Source of the DNA: a virus
IMG/VR virus record: IMGVR_UViG_3300025120_000520
Span: 1-24,541 of that record
Length of the DNA stretch: 24,541 nt
Direction: 5' to 3' (one strand)
Below the pieces are notes generated by a model, which saw nothing but the letters and a program-made list of their open reading frames with translations, did not search any database and was not told where the DNA came from. The translations under genes and the position numbers were made by a program. The first letter of the stretch is position 1. The number at the start of each line of letters is the position of its first letter. Positions 16,081 to 22,493 of this stretch are shown here, piece by piece.

Positions 16081-17608
16081 GTAGTTCTTTGTATAAATCT
16101 ATCATTTTTGTGTGTACGTCTATTCTGTTATCAAGTAATGAGTAAACACGCTTTTCTACAGCAGAACCTTGTAGTTGTACAACAGTACATGGGTGCTTCT
16201 GCCCTGACCTGTGCACCCTAGCGTTTGCCTGTGCATAGATTTCTAAGGAAGGTGTCGGCCCCCACCACACCACAGTATTAGCTGCGGTTAATGTAACACC
16301 GTGCGCTGCCGATTGCGGCTGTATAACTAACACGCGTGGATTATCTGTTGTTTGGAAGCGTTTAAATATATCTGTACGTTGAGACACAGGCACATCGCCC
16401 CGTATCACGGCTGTGTTGATCCCGTCTTTGCGTAGCTTATCCACCAAAATATCTATGGTGTGTTTGAATGGCACAAAGATCAATACTTTCTGACTGCTCT
16501 CGTCTATGACTTCACGTAAAACTTTGTATCTGTGCTTGATGTCAAACTCTAAGGTGTCACCTTCGTCTGTGTACACAGCACCTGCGGATATTTGTAATAG
16601 CTTGTTCATAATGACTGCCGCGTTCACAGCGGTAACTTCGTCATCACCAACCTTCATAACCAGTTTCTTTTTTAGCGTGTCGTAGTATTTTTGCTGCTGA
16701 CGTGTAAGCTCTACTTTTCGCTTAACGTATGTCATATCAGGCAGGTCAAGACATTCTTCTTTGGTAAACCGTATCGCAGGTTGTAACACCCTATACACAA
16801 GGTCTGTCGCTTCGGGTCTTACTATCCACCTAAACTGTGTAATCTTTGTCATAACCATGTCACGGAACGAACCAAAGAAACGTGGCACTGCATTTGTGTT
16901 AACTAACTTAGCCAAACCATACGCATCCAACGGTGACTGCGCGGCAGGTGTACCCGTCATCATCCATAACCACGTGTTATCATTGACGAGTTTGTTGAGT
17001 ATCTTCCACCGTTTAGACTGCGCGTTCTTGTAGTGCGTAGCTTCGTCAACTACTATCAGATCGAATCCACCTTTCGCTATCTCTTCGGACACAATTTCTA
17101 CACCGTCATAGTTTATTACCACAAAGTCTGCGCCTTGCTCTATGATCTGTTTGCGTTTATTTGATGCGCCATGAGCTATATCCACGCTACGGTGTGGAGC
17201 AAAGGTAAACAGGTCTTCACGCCATGCGCTATCCATAATAGACAAAGGACATATAACGAGCACACGTTTTATTTTACCTTGCTTCATCAGGTAGTCCGCA
17301 GCCCAGATAGCACTGGCTGTTTTGCCAGTACCTTGTTCATTAAAACAAAATGCTTTGCGGTTCATAGTCAGAAATGCAGCGGTCTTTTTTTGGTGCGAAA
17401 AGGGTGCATGTTTACCTGTCCACTTGTACTGTGTTTGAATGGGTGACGGTGCTTTGATGTTTAAGTTTCTAAGCGTGTGTATTTCGTCAACACCCCAGTT
17501 TACCAACACCTCGTTTTTACGTACAGCTTGGCTTTTAGGAATGACTTCAGTGACACGTTTTGGATTGCGTAGCTTTAGCAGCAACGCCTTACCGTCGATG
17601 ATCTTCAT
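16073..17608 (-). CDS. SNF2-type (superfamily 2) DNA helicase/translocase
   Basis: 511 residues, the usual size of phage SNF2-like helicases. Motifs in order: motif I EQGTGKT (91-97), Ia ICPLSI (119-124), motif II DEAT (188-191), motif III MTGTP (217-221), then in the second RecA-like domain VLIFVPFKHT (375-384), motif V SAAHGVTLTAANTVVWWG (433-450) and motif VI QANARVHRSGQ (460-470). The VHRSGQ form is typical of SNF2 enzymes. It hydrolyses ATP to move on duplex DNA, probably in replication restart, recombination or displacement of proteins. The ATG follows AAGGAG, itself directly preceded by the palindrome at 17620-17638. Confidence 0.93.
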   Translation of the reverse strand: MKIIDGKALLLKLRNPKRVTEVIPKSQAVRKNEVLVNWGVDEIHTLRNLNIKAPSPIQTQYKWTGKHAPFSHQKKTAAFLTMNRKAFCFNEQGTGKTASAIWAADYLMKQGKIKRVLVICPLSIMDSAWREDLFTFAPHRSVDIAHGASNKRKQIIEQGADFVVINYDGVEIVSEEIAKGGFDLIVVDEATHYKNAQSKRWKILNKLVNDNTWLWMMTGTPAAQSPLDAYGLAKLVNTNAVPRFFGSFRDMVMTKITQFRWIVRPEATDLVYRVLQPAIRFTKEECLDLPDMTYVKRKVELTRQQQKYYDTLKKKLVMKVGDDEVTAVNAAVIMNKLLQISAGAVYTDEGDTLEFDIKHRYKVLREVIDESSQKVLIFVPFKHTIDILVDKLRKDGINTAVIRGDVPVSQRTDIFKRFQTTDNPRVLVIQPQSAAHGVTLTAANTVVWWGPTPSLEIYAQANARVHRSGQKHPCTVVQLQGSAVEKRVYSLLDNRIDVHTKMIDLYKELLD

Positions 17609-17619
17609 GTAGTTCTCCT

Positions 17620-17638
17620 TTTAGGGAACTTCCCTAAA
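17620..17638 (-). promoter_or_regulatory. Palindromic early-gene operator-like site, copy 1
   Basis: A perfect inverted repeat, TTTAGGGAA (17620-17628), one central base, TTCCCTAAA (17630-17638), lies 11 bases upstream of the helicase ATG and directly beside its AAGGAG. The same element precedes the VRR-NUC and 362-residue genes. It could be the binding site of a dimeric regulator. In RNA it could fold as a 7-pair stem with a 5-base loop next to the ribosome binding site. Confidence 0.65.
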
Positions 17639-17896
17639 TTACTTTTTCTTCTGGTAGTTACGCGCTCGGTTCTTGCTTGAACTCTCTATACGTATCCCAT
17701 CTTTATTCTTGCCGCCCTTTACCAGAGCTTTCTTGTGGCTAACGTCCTTGCCCTCACGCTTGTCTGCTTTACCGTTACCGTTACGATCTGCGCCTTCTTT
17801 ATCTACTTTGCGCCTAGCACGTTGGCGCTCCATACGGCGTTCAAAGGTTGCACTACCCACGGGGGCGTTAACTTGTTTCTTGCGCGGTTTCTTCAT
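17639..17896 (-). CDS. Small very basic protein with degenerate HNH-like and EF-hand-like motifs
   Basis: 85 residues from the ATG at 17896, which overlaps the nuclease stop (TGATG) and has GGAG upstream. An ATG eight codons earlier would extend it, but I prefer the coupled start. Roughly a third of residues are Lys or Arg. Residues 37-48 (DRNGNGKADKRE) match the spacing of an EF-hand calcium loop. Residues 51-77 (DVSHKKALVKGGKNKDGIRI ... SKNR) resemble the His and Asn part of an HNH nuclease core (x-H ... GG-x-N ... NR), though the usual first acidic-His pair is altered. It may be a small nucleic-acid-binding protein or a decayed HNH protein. The next gene downstream is the SNF2 helicase. 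Confidence 0.78.
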   Translation of the reverse strand: MKKPRKKQVNAPVGSATFERRMERQRARRKVDKEGADRNGNGKADKREGKDVSHKKALVKGGKNKDGIRIESSSKNRARNYQKKK

Positions 17897-18567
17897 CAGT
17901 TGGCTCCGTTGTGAACACATTCGATTACAGGACAGTGGCGTCTACATAACCCGTTAGGGCGTGCGTTCCACACATCTTCGTCTGCGGATGTTTGCATTTG
18001 GCCGTACTTGCCTAACCACTTTTCCCACAGTTTGCCAGTATCATACCCCATGTAGGTATCTTTTACCAAGTTATTACTTATAACGAACAACAACCCAGCA
18101 CGTATTTTTTTAAGCTGCGGATACCTAGCAAATAAGGCCAAAGCCATAAGTTCTAACTGACCTTTATCCGCGTACTTTGCTGACTTGCTTGTCTTATAAT
18201 CTACCACCGTTGCGGTATCACCATCCATAATAACCAAGTCCGCTACACCACGAAACCACACGTCCTTTGCGTAGAAATCACAGTCTTCTAAGTTTTTAGT
18301 CAAACCCAATTTTATTTCGCACAACTTAACGCCCTTTTTGTTCTTCAAGGATGTTAGGAGTTTCTCCGCAAAACTAAACTTTGCGGGGACGGGTATGTCT
18401 TTACCAATAAAATCTTCAGCTACGGTATGAAACGCCGTGCCGTACAAAGTCGCCTCTGTTTGTTTAAACGGTATCTCTTTCAAGATATGTTTGTGGTAAT
18501 ATTGCTTGGGGCATTGATCGTAGTCTTTAATCTTACTAAACGACCACGGCGCTACTTTAGCTGTCAC
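17896..18567 (-). CDS. PD-(D/E)XK nuclease, Cas4/RecB-like with Fe-S cysteines
   Basis: 223 residues from a GTG start that overlaps the polymerase stop (GTGA) with GGAG 7 bases upstream. Nuclease motifs: His47 in YGTAFHTVAEDF, D110 in GVADLVIMDG, then VVDYKTSK (D123, K125) and Q137 in GQLELMALALF. C19 near the N-terminus plus C208, C212 and C217 near the C-terminus have the spacing of the four-cysteine iron-sulfur cluster of Cas4 and AddB nucleases. It is expected to be a ssDNA exonuclease or endonuclease acting in phage recombination and replication. There are no CRISPR repeats or cas1/cas2, so a CRISPR adaptation role is not indicated. Confidence 0.9.
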   Translation of the reverse strand: MTAKVAPWSFSKIKDYDQCPKQYYHKHILKEIPFKQTEATLYGTAFHTVAEDFIGKDIPVPAKFSFAEKLLTSLKNKKGVKLCEIKLGLTKNLEDCDFYAKDVWFRGVADLVIMDGDTATVVDYKTSKSAKYADKGQLELMALALFARYPQLKKIRAGLLFVISNNLVKDTYMGYDTGKLWEKWLGKYGQMQTSADEDVWNARPNGLCRRHCPVIECVHNGAN

Positions 18568-20393
18568 TCACATTCTCCGTATGATTTACCTGTGCCACTC
18601 TCACAGGTTATAGGTAGACCTTCAGCCCAGTGAGGCGTTTGGCTCATACATTCTTCCATATATGTTCGCGCTGCGGTCAGTTCTTCGTCGGGCACACATA
18701 TAATAATTGAATCGTGTACAGTTAGCACAGCTTTGTATTGCTTGGCAAGCAACAACATTTGATGCCCTATGATACAACGTGCAATAGCTTGACACACGTT
18801 CTCCACAACTTTACCGCCATAAATTCTGTTTGGACCTTTTCGGGTTTTGTAAGTGTACTCTGTACCACTAGTAGTTTTCTCTACAGCTAACCCATGATAA
18901 AACATAGGCAGACCAGAGGGTAATATTATAGCATTGTTACGTGCGTTTACTTTCAACACGTCCTCGCGCCCAAACTGCACGTTATCTCCACGCTGCATGT
19001 GTTGTATCATGTTGTTTGCATCGACCCATAGCTGGCTGATTGCTCCGTTGGTTTCGCGGTATATATTTATGATGCGCCTAGCCTCGTCTAGTTTTATATC
19101 CACATCCATCCCTGCCAACTGCGCTTGGAATTTCACCGCGCCCATGCCGTAACCAGCACCGAGAATTGTAGTCTTACCCACAAACCGTTGTGACTTACTT
19201 ACCTCATCTGTTGGTACGCCATATATAGCAGACGCCATGTGTTTGTATACGTCTTCGCCTTTATCAAACTGGTCAACTAAATCATCTTGCTCTGCTAACC
19301 ACGCCAACACACGGGCTTCGATTTGCGAACTATCACAGTCTATTAGAGAATGACCTTCGGGAGCCACAATGCTGCTCTTTAATTTCTTACCGTTAGGCCC
19401 ACGGCTGGGTAGGTTCTGCAGATTGATCTTGTCATCGCCACCCCACCTACCTGTGTGCGCTGCATAATATCTTACAGGTACAGGCAAGAGGCCACGTCCT
19501 GCTATATCTATAAAACGCTGCGTCCTAGTTTCTTCCAGCGTGCTCTTCAAGCCTAGTCTTGCTGATACCAGTGCTTGCACTTTGTCGTCTTCGTGCACCG
19601 CCAACGCTTTAAACTGCTCATCGTTTTTGGCAAACGCAAACGTCTCTTTATCCGTGGTGGGGCTAATCTTCATCGGTGGAGTTACACCTAAGTTTTTAAG
19701 CAACTCGGCAAACTTCGGATTACTCATCAGGTCTTTCTTGTCAGTTAAACCTGCGTCCTCTAACAACTTATCCTTACGCTGCTTAATATCATCCAAGTGC
19801 GAGGTCAGCAGGTCAACGTCTAATTCTAGTGTGGGGTCAGTATACATCTTCAGCGTGTGGTTTATCAGGCGTATCTCCGACTTTGGGAACCTACGCGACA
19901 TCAAACGGAACAGTTTATATGTTAACTCAACATCGTTGATGCAGTAATCCCCGTAGGCTTCTAACTCTTCGGTTGTGAAGTCTTCGCGTCGTTTTCCAAG
20001 TGCATCAAGGACTTCCGTGCCTTTAACTCCAATATCGTATCGTTCAGATAATGCTTTGAGACTAGCGCTAGCTTCAGTGCCATGTAGCGCACGGGCGATA
20101 CACAGAGTATCAGCGTACATCCGAGGACAAATACCAAAACACCAAGACAGGATAGCACCGTCAAACATAGTATTGTGGGCAAGTACCATACTGTCAGTCC
20201 AATCGAACGTGCCAAGATACCTAGCGATTTGTTGTTTTGTTCCACTTGCCCACTCCGTTGGTTTATTGTTTACTTTGATAGCCACGCCGATCACCTCAAA
20301 AAGAGGGTCACGGACGTAGGCTTCTGTCGTTAACTTACGCAAGGAATAAACCTTGTCGTAGTATGTTTCAAAGTCTAGGGTTATAAGGTCCAC
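18564..20393 (-). CDS. polA: Family A DNA polymerase with 3'-5' exonuclease
   Basis: 609 residues from a GTG start overlapping the previous TAG by one base. The exonuclease domain is intact: DFE (7-9), HNTMFD (73-78) and YCIND (150-154). Polymerase motifs: the RYYAAHTGRWGG (308-319) region, motif A DSSQIEAR (354-361), motif B/O-helix RFVGKTTILGAGYGMG (403-418) and motif C VHD (559-561). Aligning K407 and Y415 to E. coli K758 and Y766 puts Leu411 at the position of Phe762. Leu at this site has been linked in virioplankton surveys to slower or temperate replication. There is no 5'-3' exonuclease domain, as usual for phage enzymes. It replicates the phage genome with the SSB and primase encoded downstream. 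Confidence 0.96.
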   Translation of the reverse strand: MDLITLDFETYYDKVYSLRKLTTEAYVRDPLFEVIGVAIKVNNKPTEWASGTKQQIARYLGTFDWTDSMVLAHNTMFDGAILSWCFGICPRMYADTLCIARALHGTEASASLKALSERYDIGVKGTEVLDALGKRREDFTTEELEAYGDYCINDVELTYKLFRLMSRRFPKSEIRLINHTLKMYTDPTLELDVDLLTSHLDDIKQRKDKLLEDAGLTDKKDLMSNPKFAELLKNLGVTPPMKISPTTDKETFAFAKNDEQFKALAVHEDDKVQALVSARLGLKSTLEETRTQRFIDIAGRGLLPVPVRYYAAHTGRWGGDDKINLQNLPSRGPNGKKLKSSIVAPEGHSLIDCDSSQIEARVLAWLAEQDDLVDQFDKGEDVYKHMASAIYGVPTDEVSKSQRFVGKTTILGAGYGMGAVKFQAQLAGMDVDIKLDEARRIINIYRETNGAISQLWVDANNMIQHMQRGDNVQFGREDVLKVNARNNAIILPSGLPMFYHGLAVEKTTSGTEYTYKTRKGPNRIYGGKVVENVCQAIARCIIGHQMLLLAKQYKAVLTVHDSIIICVPDEELTAARTYMEECMSQTPHWAEGLPITCESGTGKSYGECE

Positions 20394-20848
20394 TAGTGGT
20401 TACCTGCTATCTCACCGCCACATGCCATATAACCACACGCGTCTACCCAATTATCAGGATGCTTTGGGTTAGAATGAATACGAGCTACCTTCAGCAAAGC
20501 CATCATTACAGCAACATCTTTACTGGTAATGATTAAGTCAAAGCCCAAATAAGCAGTCCACAGGTCAGAGATACGTTGAAAGTTATCTTCCATGTCGCCG
20601 TGGTCTGCCGCCCGATCTTTGGTGACGTACTGTTTGGCTGTGTCTAATATACCACCCCGTGTTACTTGACGTACATCAACTGGGGGTTGAGCTAACACTT
20701 CTCTCGGTGTTCCGATCTTGGACATGAGTTTATGCACATAGCTCACGGATGAGTTAGTTTCTAATGCTATCTTCCTCGTAGTAGCCATAGGGTGCTTTAC
20801 CTTATACGCCCATACTTTTTCTTGCTTCTTAGTCATCTTCTTAGTCAT
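20393..20848 (-). CDS. HTH domain fused to DUF6378-like phage protein
   Basis: 151 residues. The first ATG has AGGAGAAC 4 bases upstream; a second ATG four codons on is less well placed. Residues about 8-48 look like a helix-turn-helix (QEKVWAYKVKHPMATTRKIA ... SVSYVHKLMSK). Residues 66-148 match the pattern I know as DUF6378: ILDTAKQYVTKDRAADHGD, NFQRISDLWTAYLG, ITSKDVAVMMALLKVAR, DNWVDACGYMA. This family is all-helical, often beside phage replication genes, and of unknown activity. The His/Asp-rich DNWVD segment could bind metal. The fusion to a DNA-binding-like front is unusual. It overlaps the polymerase gene by one base. Confidence 0.82.
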   Translation of the reverse strand: MTKKMTKKQEKVWAYKVKHPMATTRKIALETNSSVSYVHKLMSKIGTPREVLAQPPVDVRQVTRGGILDTAKQYVTKDRAADHGDMEDNFQRISDLWTAYLGFDLIITSKDVAVMMALLKVARIHSNPKHPDNWVDACGYMACGGEIAGNH

Positions 20849-21175
20849 TTAGTTCTCCTTGGTTTCTTCTCTAGGAAGGTTATAGCGAGATTTAATTTGT
20901 ATTACGGACTTGTCCGAAACTTGCAGCACCTCGCTTATGTTTTGAATAGACATATTTAGTTTTAGCATACGGTCTACCATTTTTGCTTTTTCGGTAAGCT
21001 CTAATTTAGGGCGTCCACCTTTTTCACCATAGGATGCGCCCTTCCTACCGTTTCTAGCGTTGTAGCTACCCGTCATTTCACGCAACTTGGGGTTAGCGGC
21101 CATATCTTTTTTTGTTTGCTGCTCCCAACATTGTTTGTATAGCTCTTCGTAGCCCACGCGTTCACGTTCATTCAT
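20849..21175 (-). CDS. Putative DNA-binding protein, C-terminal helix-turn-helix
   Basis: 108 residues. The ATG overlaps the end of the 115-residue gene by 8 bases, with AAGGGTG upstream. The first 35 residues are charged and helical. A Gly/Arg/Lys-rich linker follows (NARNGRKGASYGEKGGRPKL, 39-58). Residues 63-98 form a likely helix-turn-helix (MVDRMLKLNMSIQNISEVLQVSDKSVIQIKSRY) of the sigma-region-4 or resolvase style. The GGRPK segment could sit in the minor groove, as in AT-hook-like linkers. It may be a phage transcription regulator and is a candidate to recognise the early palindromes. Its stop abuts the next gene (20848), with the ribosome binding site of that gene inside its 3' end. 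Confidence 0.8.
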   Translation of the reverse strand: MNERERVGYEELYKQCWEQQTKKDMAANPKLREMTGSYNARNGRKGASYGEKGGRPKLELTEKAKMVDRMLKLNMSIQNISEVLQVSDKSVIQIKSRYNLPREETKEN

Positions 21176-21515
21176 AGTGTGTCACCCTTATAGCTAAGAA
21201 ATACCTAAAGCCACCAAGGTCATCACTGTGGGGTAAAAACGTCACTATATCCCCTGCCTTGGCTTTGGCTTTTGTTGTAAGCCCCATAATTGATAAGAGT
21301 TTATCGCCCCGTGGACGTCTATACATGCGTAACGCTGACGGTGTAATATTTTCGTCTTTGTCTATAAGCAACGCTTTAAACACGCAGCGTTCACCGTTAT
21401 TAATGTCTGTGTAGTTAACAGGTAGGTGTTCTTTTGCAAACGCGACTACCGATTTATTTGCATCCATAATGCTCTTGTTCAGCATACGTTGCGTTACCTT
21501 TATCTTTGCTTCCAT
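21168..21515 (-). CDS. Unrecognised phage protein (115 residues)
   Basis: The ATG follows AAGGAGAAC at good spacing, directly after the stop of the 59-residue gene. The N-terminal 28 residues look helical (MLNKSIMDANKSVVAFAKEH). The rest appears to be mixed beta: GERCVFKALLIDKDENI, RMYRRPRGDKLLSIMGL, then KAKAKAGDIVTFLPHSDDLGGFRYFLAIRVTHYE. The GDIVTF ... YFLAIRV pattern suggests a small beta-barrel. I do not recognise a family or see catalytic residues. Co-transcription with regulators and polymerase suggests an early role. Confidence 0.8.
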   Translation of the reverse strand: MEAKIKVTQRMLNKSIMDANKSVVAFAKEHLPVNYTDINNGERCVFKALLIDKDENITPSALRMYRRPRGDKLLSIMGLTTKAKAKAGDIVTFLPHSDDLGGFRYFLAIRVTHYE

Positions 21516-21526
21516 TGCGTTCTCCT

Positions 21527-21706
21527 TTATATGTCGTAACCTTTTTTACGTAGGTCATCTTTAAATTTGTGTAGTTCGTTACGTGCCACCCAAGCGTCTT
21601 GCCCTACGGACTTACCACTGTCTCTAACACGTATTAAATCATCCATCCTACGGACTTCGTTTTGCAGAAACTTTAGCTCTGCCTGTAATGCAGGTGTTAT
21701 TTTCAT
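21527..21706 (-). CDS. Small protein of 59 residues, helical
   Basis: The - strand ATG at 21704-21706 opens a 59-codon frame ending in TAA at 21527-21529. The protein begins MKITPALQAELKFLQNEVRR and continues with GQDAWVARNELHKFKDDLRKKGYDI. It is Lys/Arg/Glu-rich and probably a helical hairpin. AAGGA lies about 12 bases upstream, a weak site. The ribosome binding site of the following gene starts immediately after this stop (TAA then AGGAGAAC), which is how genuine neighbours here are packed. It fills a gap that would otherwise be unexplained. Function unknown. Confidence 0.65.
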   Translation of the reverse strand: MKITPALQAELKFLQNEVRRMDDLIRVRDSGKSVGQDAWVARNELHKFKDDLRKKGYDI

Positions 21707-21877
21707 TTGCTCTGGTCCTTATGTTGCCCTGTGCAACTAACACAGGGACTAACCTTATCGCGGTTTCTTCGGTGTAGTCATGGGGCGAAAGGACCGCTCA
21801 CAACGCATGGAGAACACGTCGGAGCAGAGAAAAATCCCACCTACACTGCTGCGGTTAATAGCTCTCCAGCTTGCCAC
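21707..21877 (-). other. Structured intergenic region of the early block
   Basis: No confident gene lies in these 171 bases. They hold a perfect hairpin, CCCTGTG (21727-21733) with CACAGGG (21741-21747) and a 7-base loop, about 20 bases upstream of the 59-residue gene. They also contain one arm (TTGCCA at 21871) of a second inverted repeat whose other arm (TGGCAA, 21886-21891) lies in the VRR-NUC 3' end. A 40-codon - strand frame (GTG at 21877 to TAA at 21755; cysteine- and arginine-rich) starts directly after the VRR-NUC stop but has no clear ribosome binding site. A short + strand frame from ATG 21780 also exists. It could be a tiny gene, a leader or small RNA, or a replication origin. Confidence 0.4.
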
Positions 21878-22210
21878 TCACAGCTTGGCAACTACGTTGG
21901 ATAAATTCACCGTCTGATGTATCCTATGCCCACCAGCAACCAACTTATGCACATCGTGCATGTTGGCCTCATTAATAACCAAGTCAAACCCACCTGCGGT
22001 TCGTATGTCGTTCAAGTTTTTTTCCTGCAAAGGCGTGGGCTTGTTGATACCAGCTTTGCACTCAAACCCAAAAAACATACCCTTGTAACATCCTACAATG
22101 TCAGGCACGCCACTCTTACCGTATCCGCCAGTGGCAGGGTAAAAGTAATACGCGCCCATAGCTTTAAGATGCTTGACCACGGTCTTTTTAACTTTAGCTT
22201 CGGGTGTCAT
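21878..22210 (-). CDS. VRR-NUC domain nuclease
   Basis: 110 residues, a complete stand-alone VRR-NUC domain. The start MTPEAKVKKTVVKHLKAMGAY is the usual helix. The catalytic core is SGVPDIVGCYKGMFFGFECK (33-52): the PD (36-37) and ExK (E50, K52) residues of the PD-(D/E)XK fold. Then KPTPLQEKNLNDIRTAGG (57-74) provides the conserved Q and closing helix. Such phage proteins are thought to act as structure-specific nucleases, for example at Holliday junctions or forks. The ATG follows GGAGAAC, which in turn follows palindrome copy 2. It is the first gene of its sub-operon. Confidence 0.92.
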   Translation of the reverse strand: MTPEAKVKKTVVKHLKAMGAYYFYPATGGYGKSGVPDIVGCYKGMFFGFECKAGINKPTPLQEKNLNDIRTAGGFDLVINEANMHDVHKLVAGGHRIHQTVNLSNVVAKL

Positions 22211-22223
22211 TGTCGTTCTCCAT

Positions 22224-22242
22224 TTTAGGGAAGTTCCCTATT
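22224..22242 (-). promoter_or_regulatory. Palindromic early-gene operator-like site, copy 2
   Basis: TTTAGGGAA, a central base, then TTCCCTATT. The inner 15 bases (TAGGGAA-N-TTCCCTA) form a perfect inverted repeat; only the outer bases differ from copy 1. It lies 14-15 bases upstream of the VRR-NUC ATG, just before GGAGAAC. On the - strand it is preceded by TAAAAT, which could be a -10 box, so a bound regulator would sit at the transcription start. Confidence 0.62.
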
Positions 22243-22493
22243 TATTTTACTACCCAATACAAGTATGGGCCAATCCTACAACCTACACCCTCTACATCAT
22301 TAGGTGGCGGTGGTACGGGCAACATAGCCAATGCTGCCAGCCGTTCTTGTACCCATGTTGGTAGTGCTCCCACAGATTTATAATCACTCTTTAGTTCCGT
22401 GTCAACACTATCTGTGCCAAAACATTGTACCGCGACAGTTTTAGTGTCAAACGCTATCTCTACGCGGTACGTTCTATCATCCACGTAACTCAC
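22242..22493 (-). CDS. Small conserved-looking phage protein (83 residues)
   Basis: The GTG start overlaps the previous TGA by four bases (GTGA). The protein is compact: RTYRVEIAFDTKTVAVQCFG (7-26) as likely beta strands, then LPTWVQERLAALAMLP (44-59), a helix with a Trp, a proline run, and VEGVGCRIGPYLYWVV (67-82). The LPTWVQERLA ... GVG-x-RI ... YWV pattern seems familiar from small early proteins of other phages, but I cannot name a family or function. It is the last gene of the first early sub-operon, ending just before palindrome copy 2. Its coding sequence contains a promoter-like sequence (22377-22405). Confidence 0.78.
   Translation of the reverse strand: MSYVDDRTYRVEIAFDTKTVAVQCFGTDSVDTELKSDYKSVGALPTWVQERLAALAMLPVPPPPNDVEGVGCRIGPYLYWVVK
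22377..22405 (-). promoter_or_regulatory. Near-consensus sigma70 promoter inside the 83-residue gene
   Basis: On the - strand TTGACA (complement of 22400-22405; 6 of 6) is followed after exactly 17 bases by TATAAA (complement of 22377-22382; 5 of 6). It would start transcription near 22370 and drive VRR-NUC and the genes after it, with a leader of about 160 bases that includes the palindrome. Being inside a coding sequence, it could be chance. Confidence 0.4.

Noticed and set aside
17896-18567. CRISPR-Cas locus suggested by the Cas4-like gene
   Set aside because: No repeat-spacer array and no other cas gene is visible; context is phage replication.
21780-21917. Short + strand gene (44 codons from ATG 21780)
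   Set aside because: Wrong strand for the block, weak ribosome binding site and overlap with the VRR-NUC 3' end; kept only as a note on the intergenic region.
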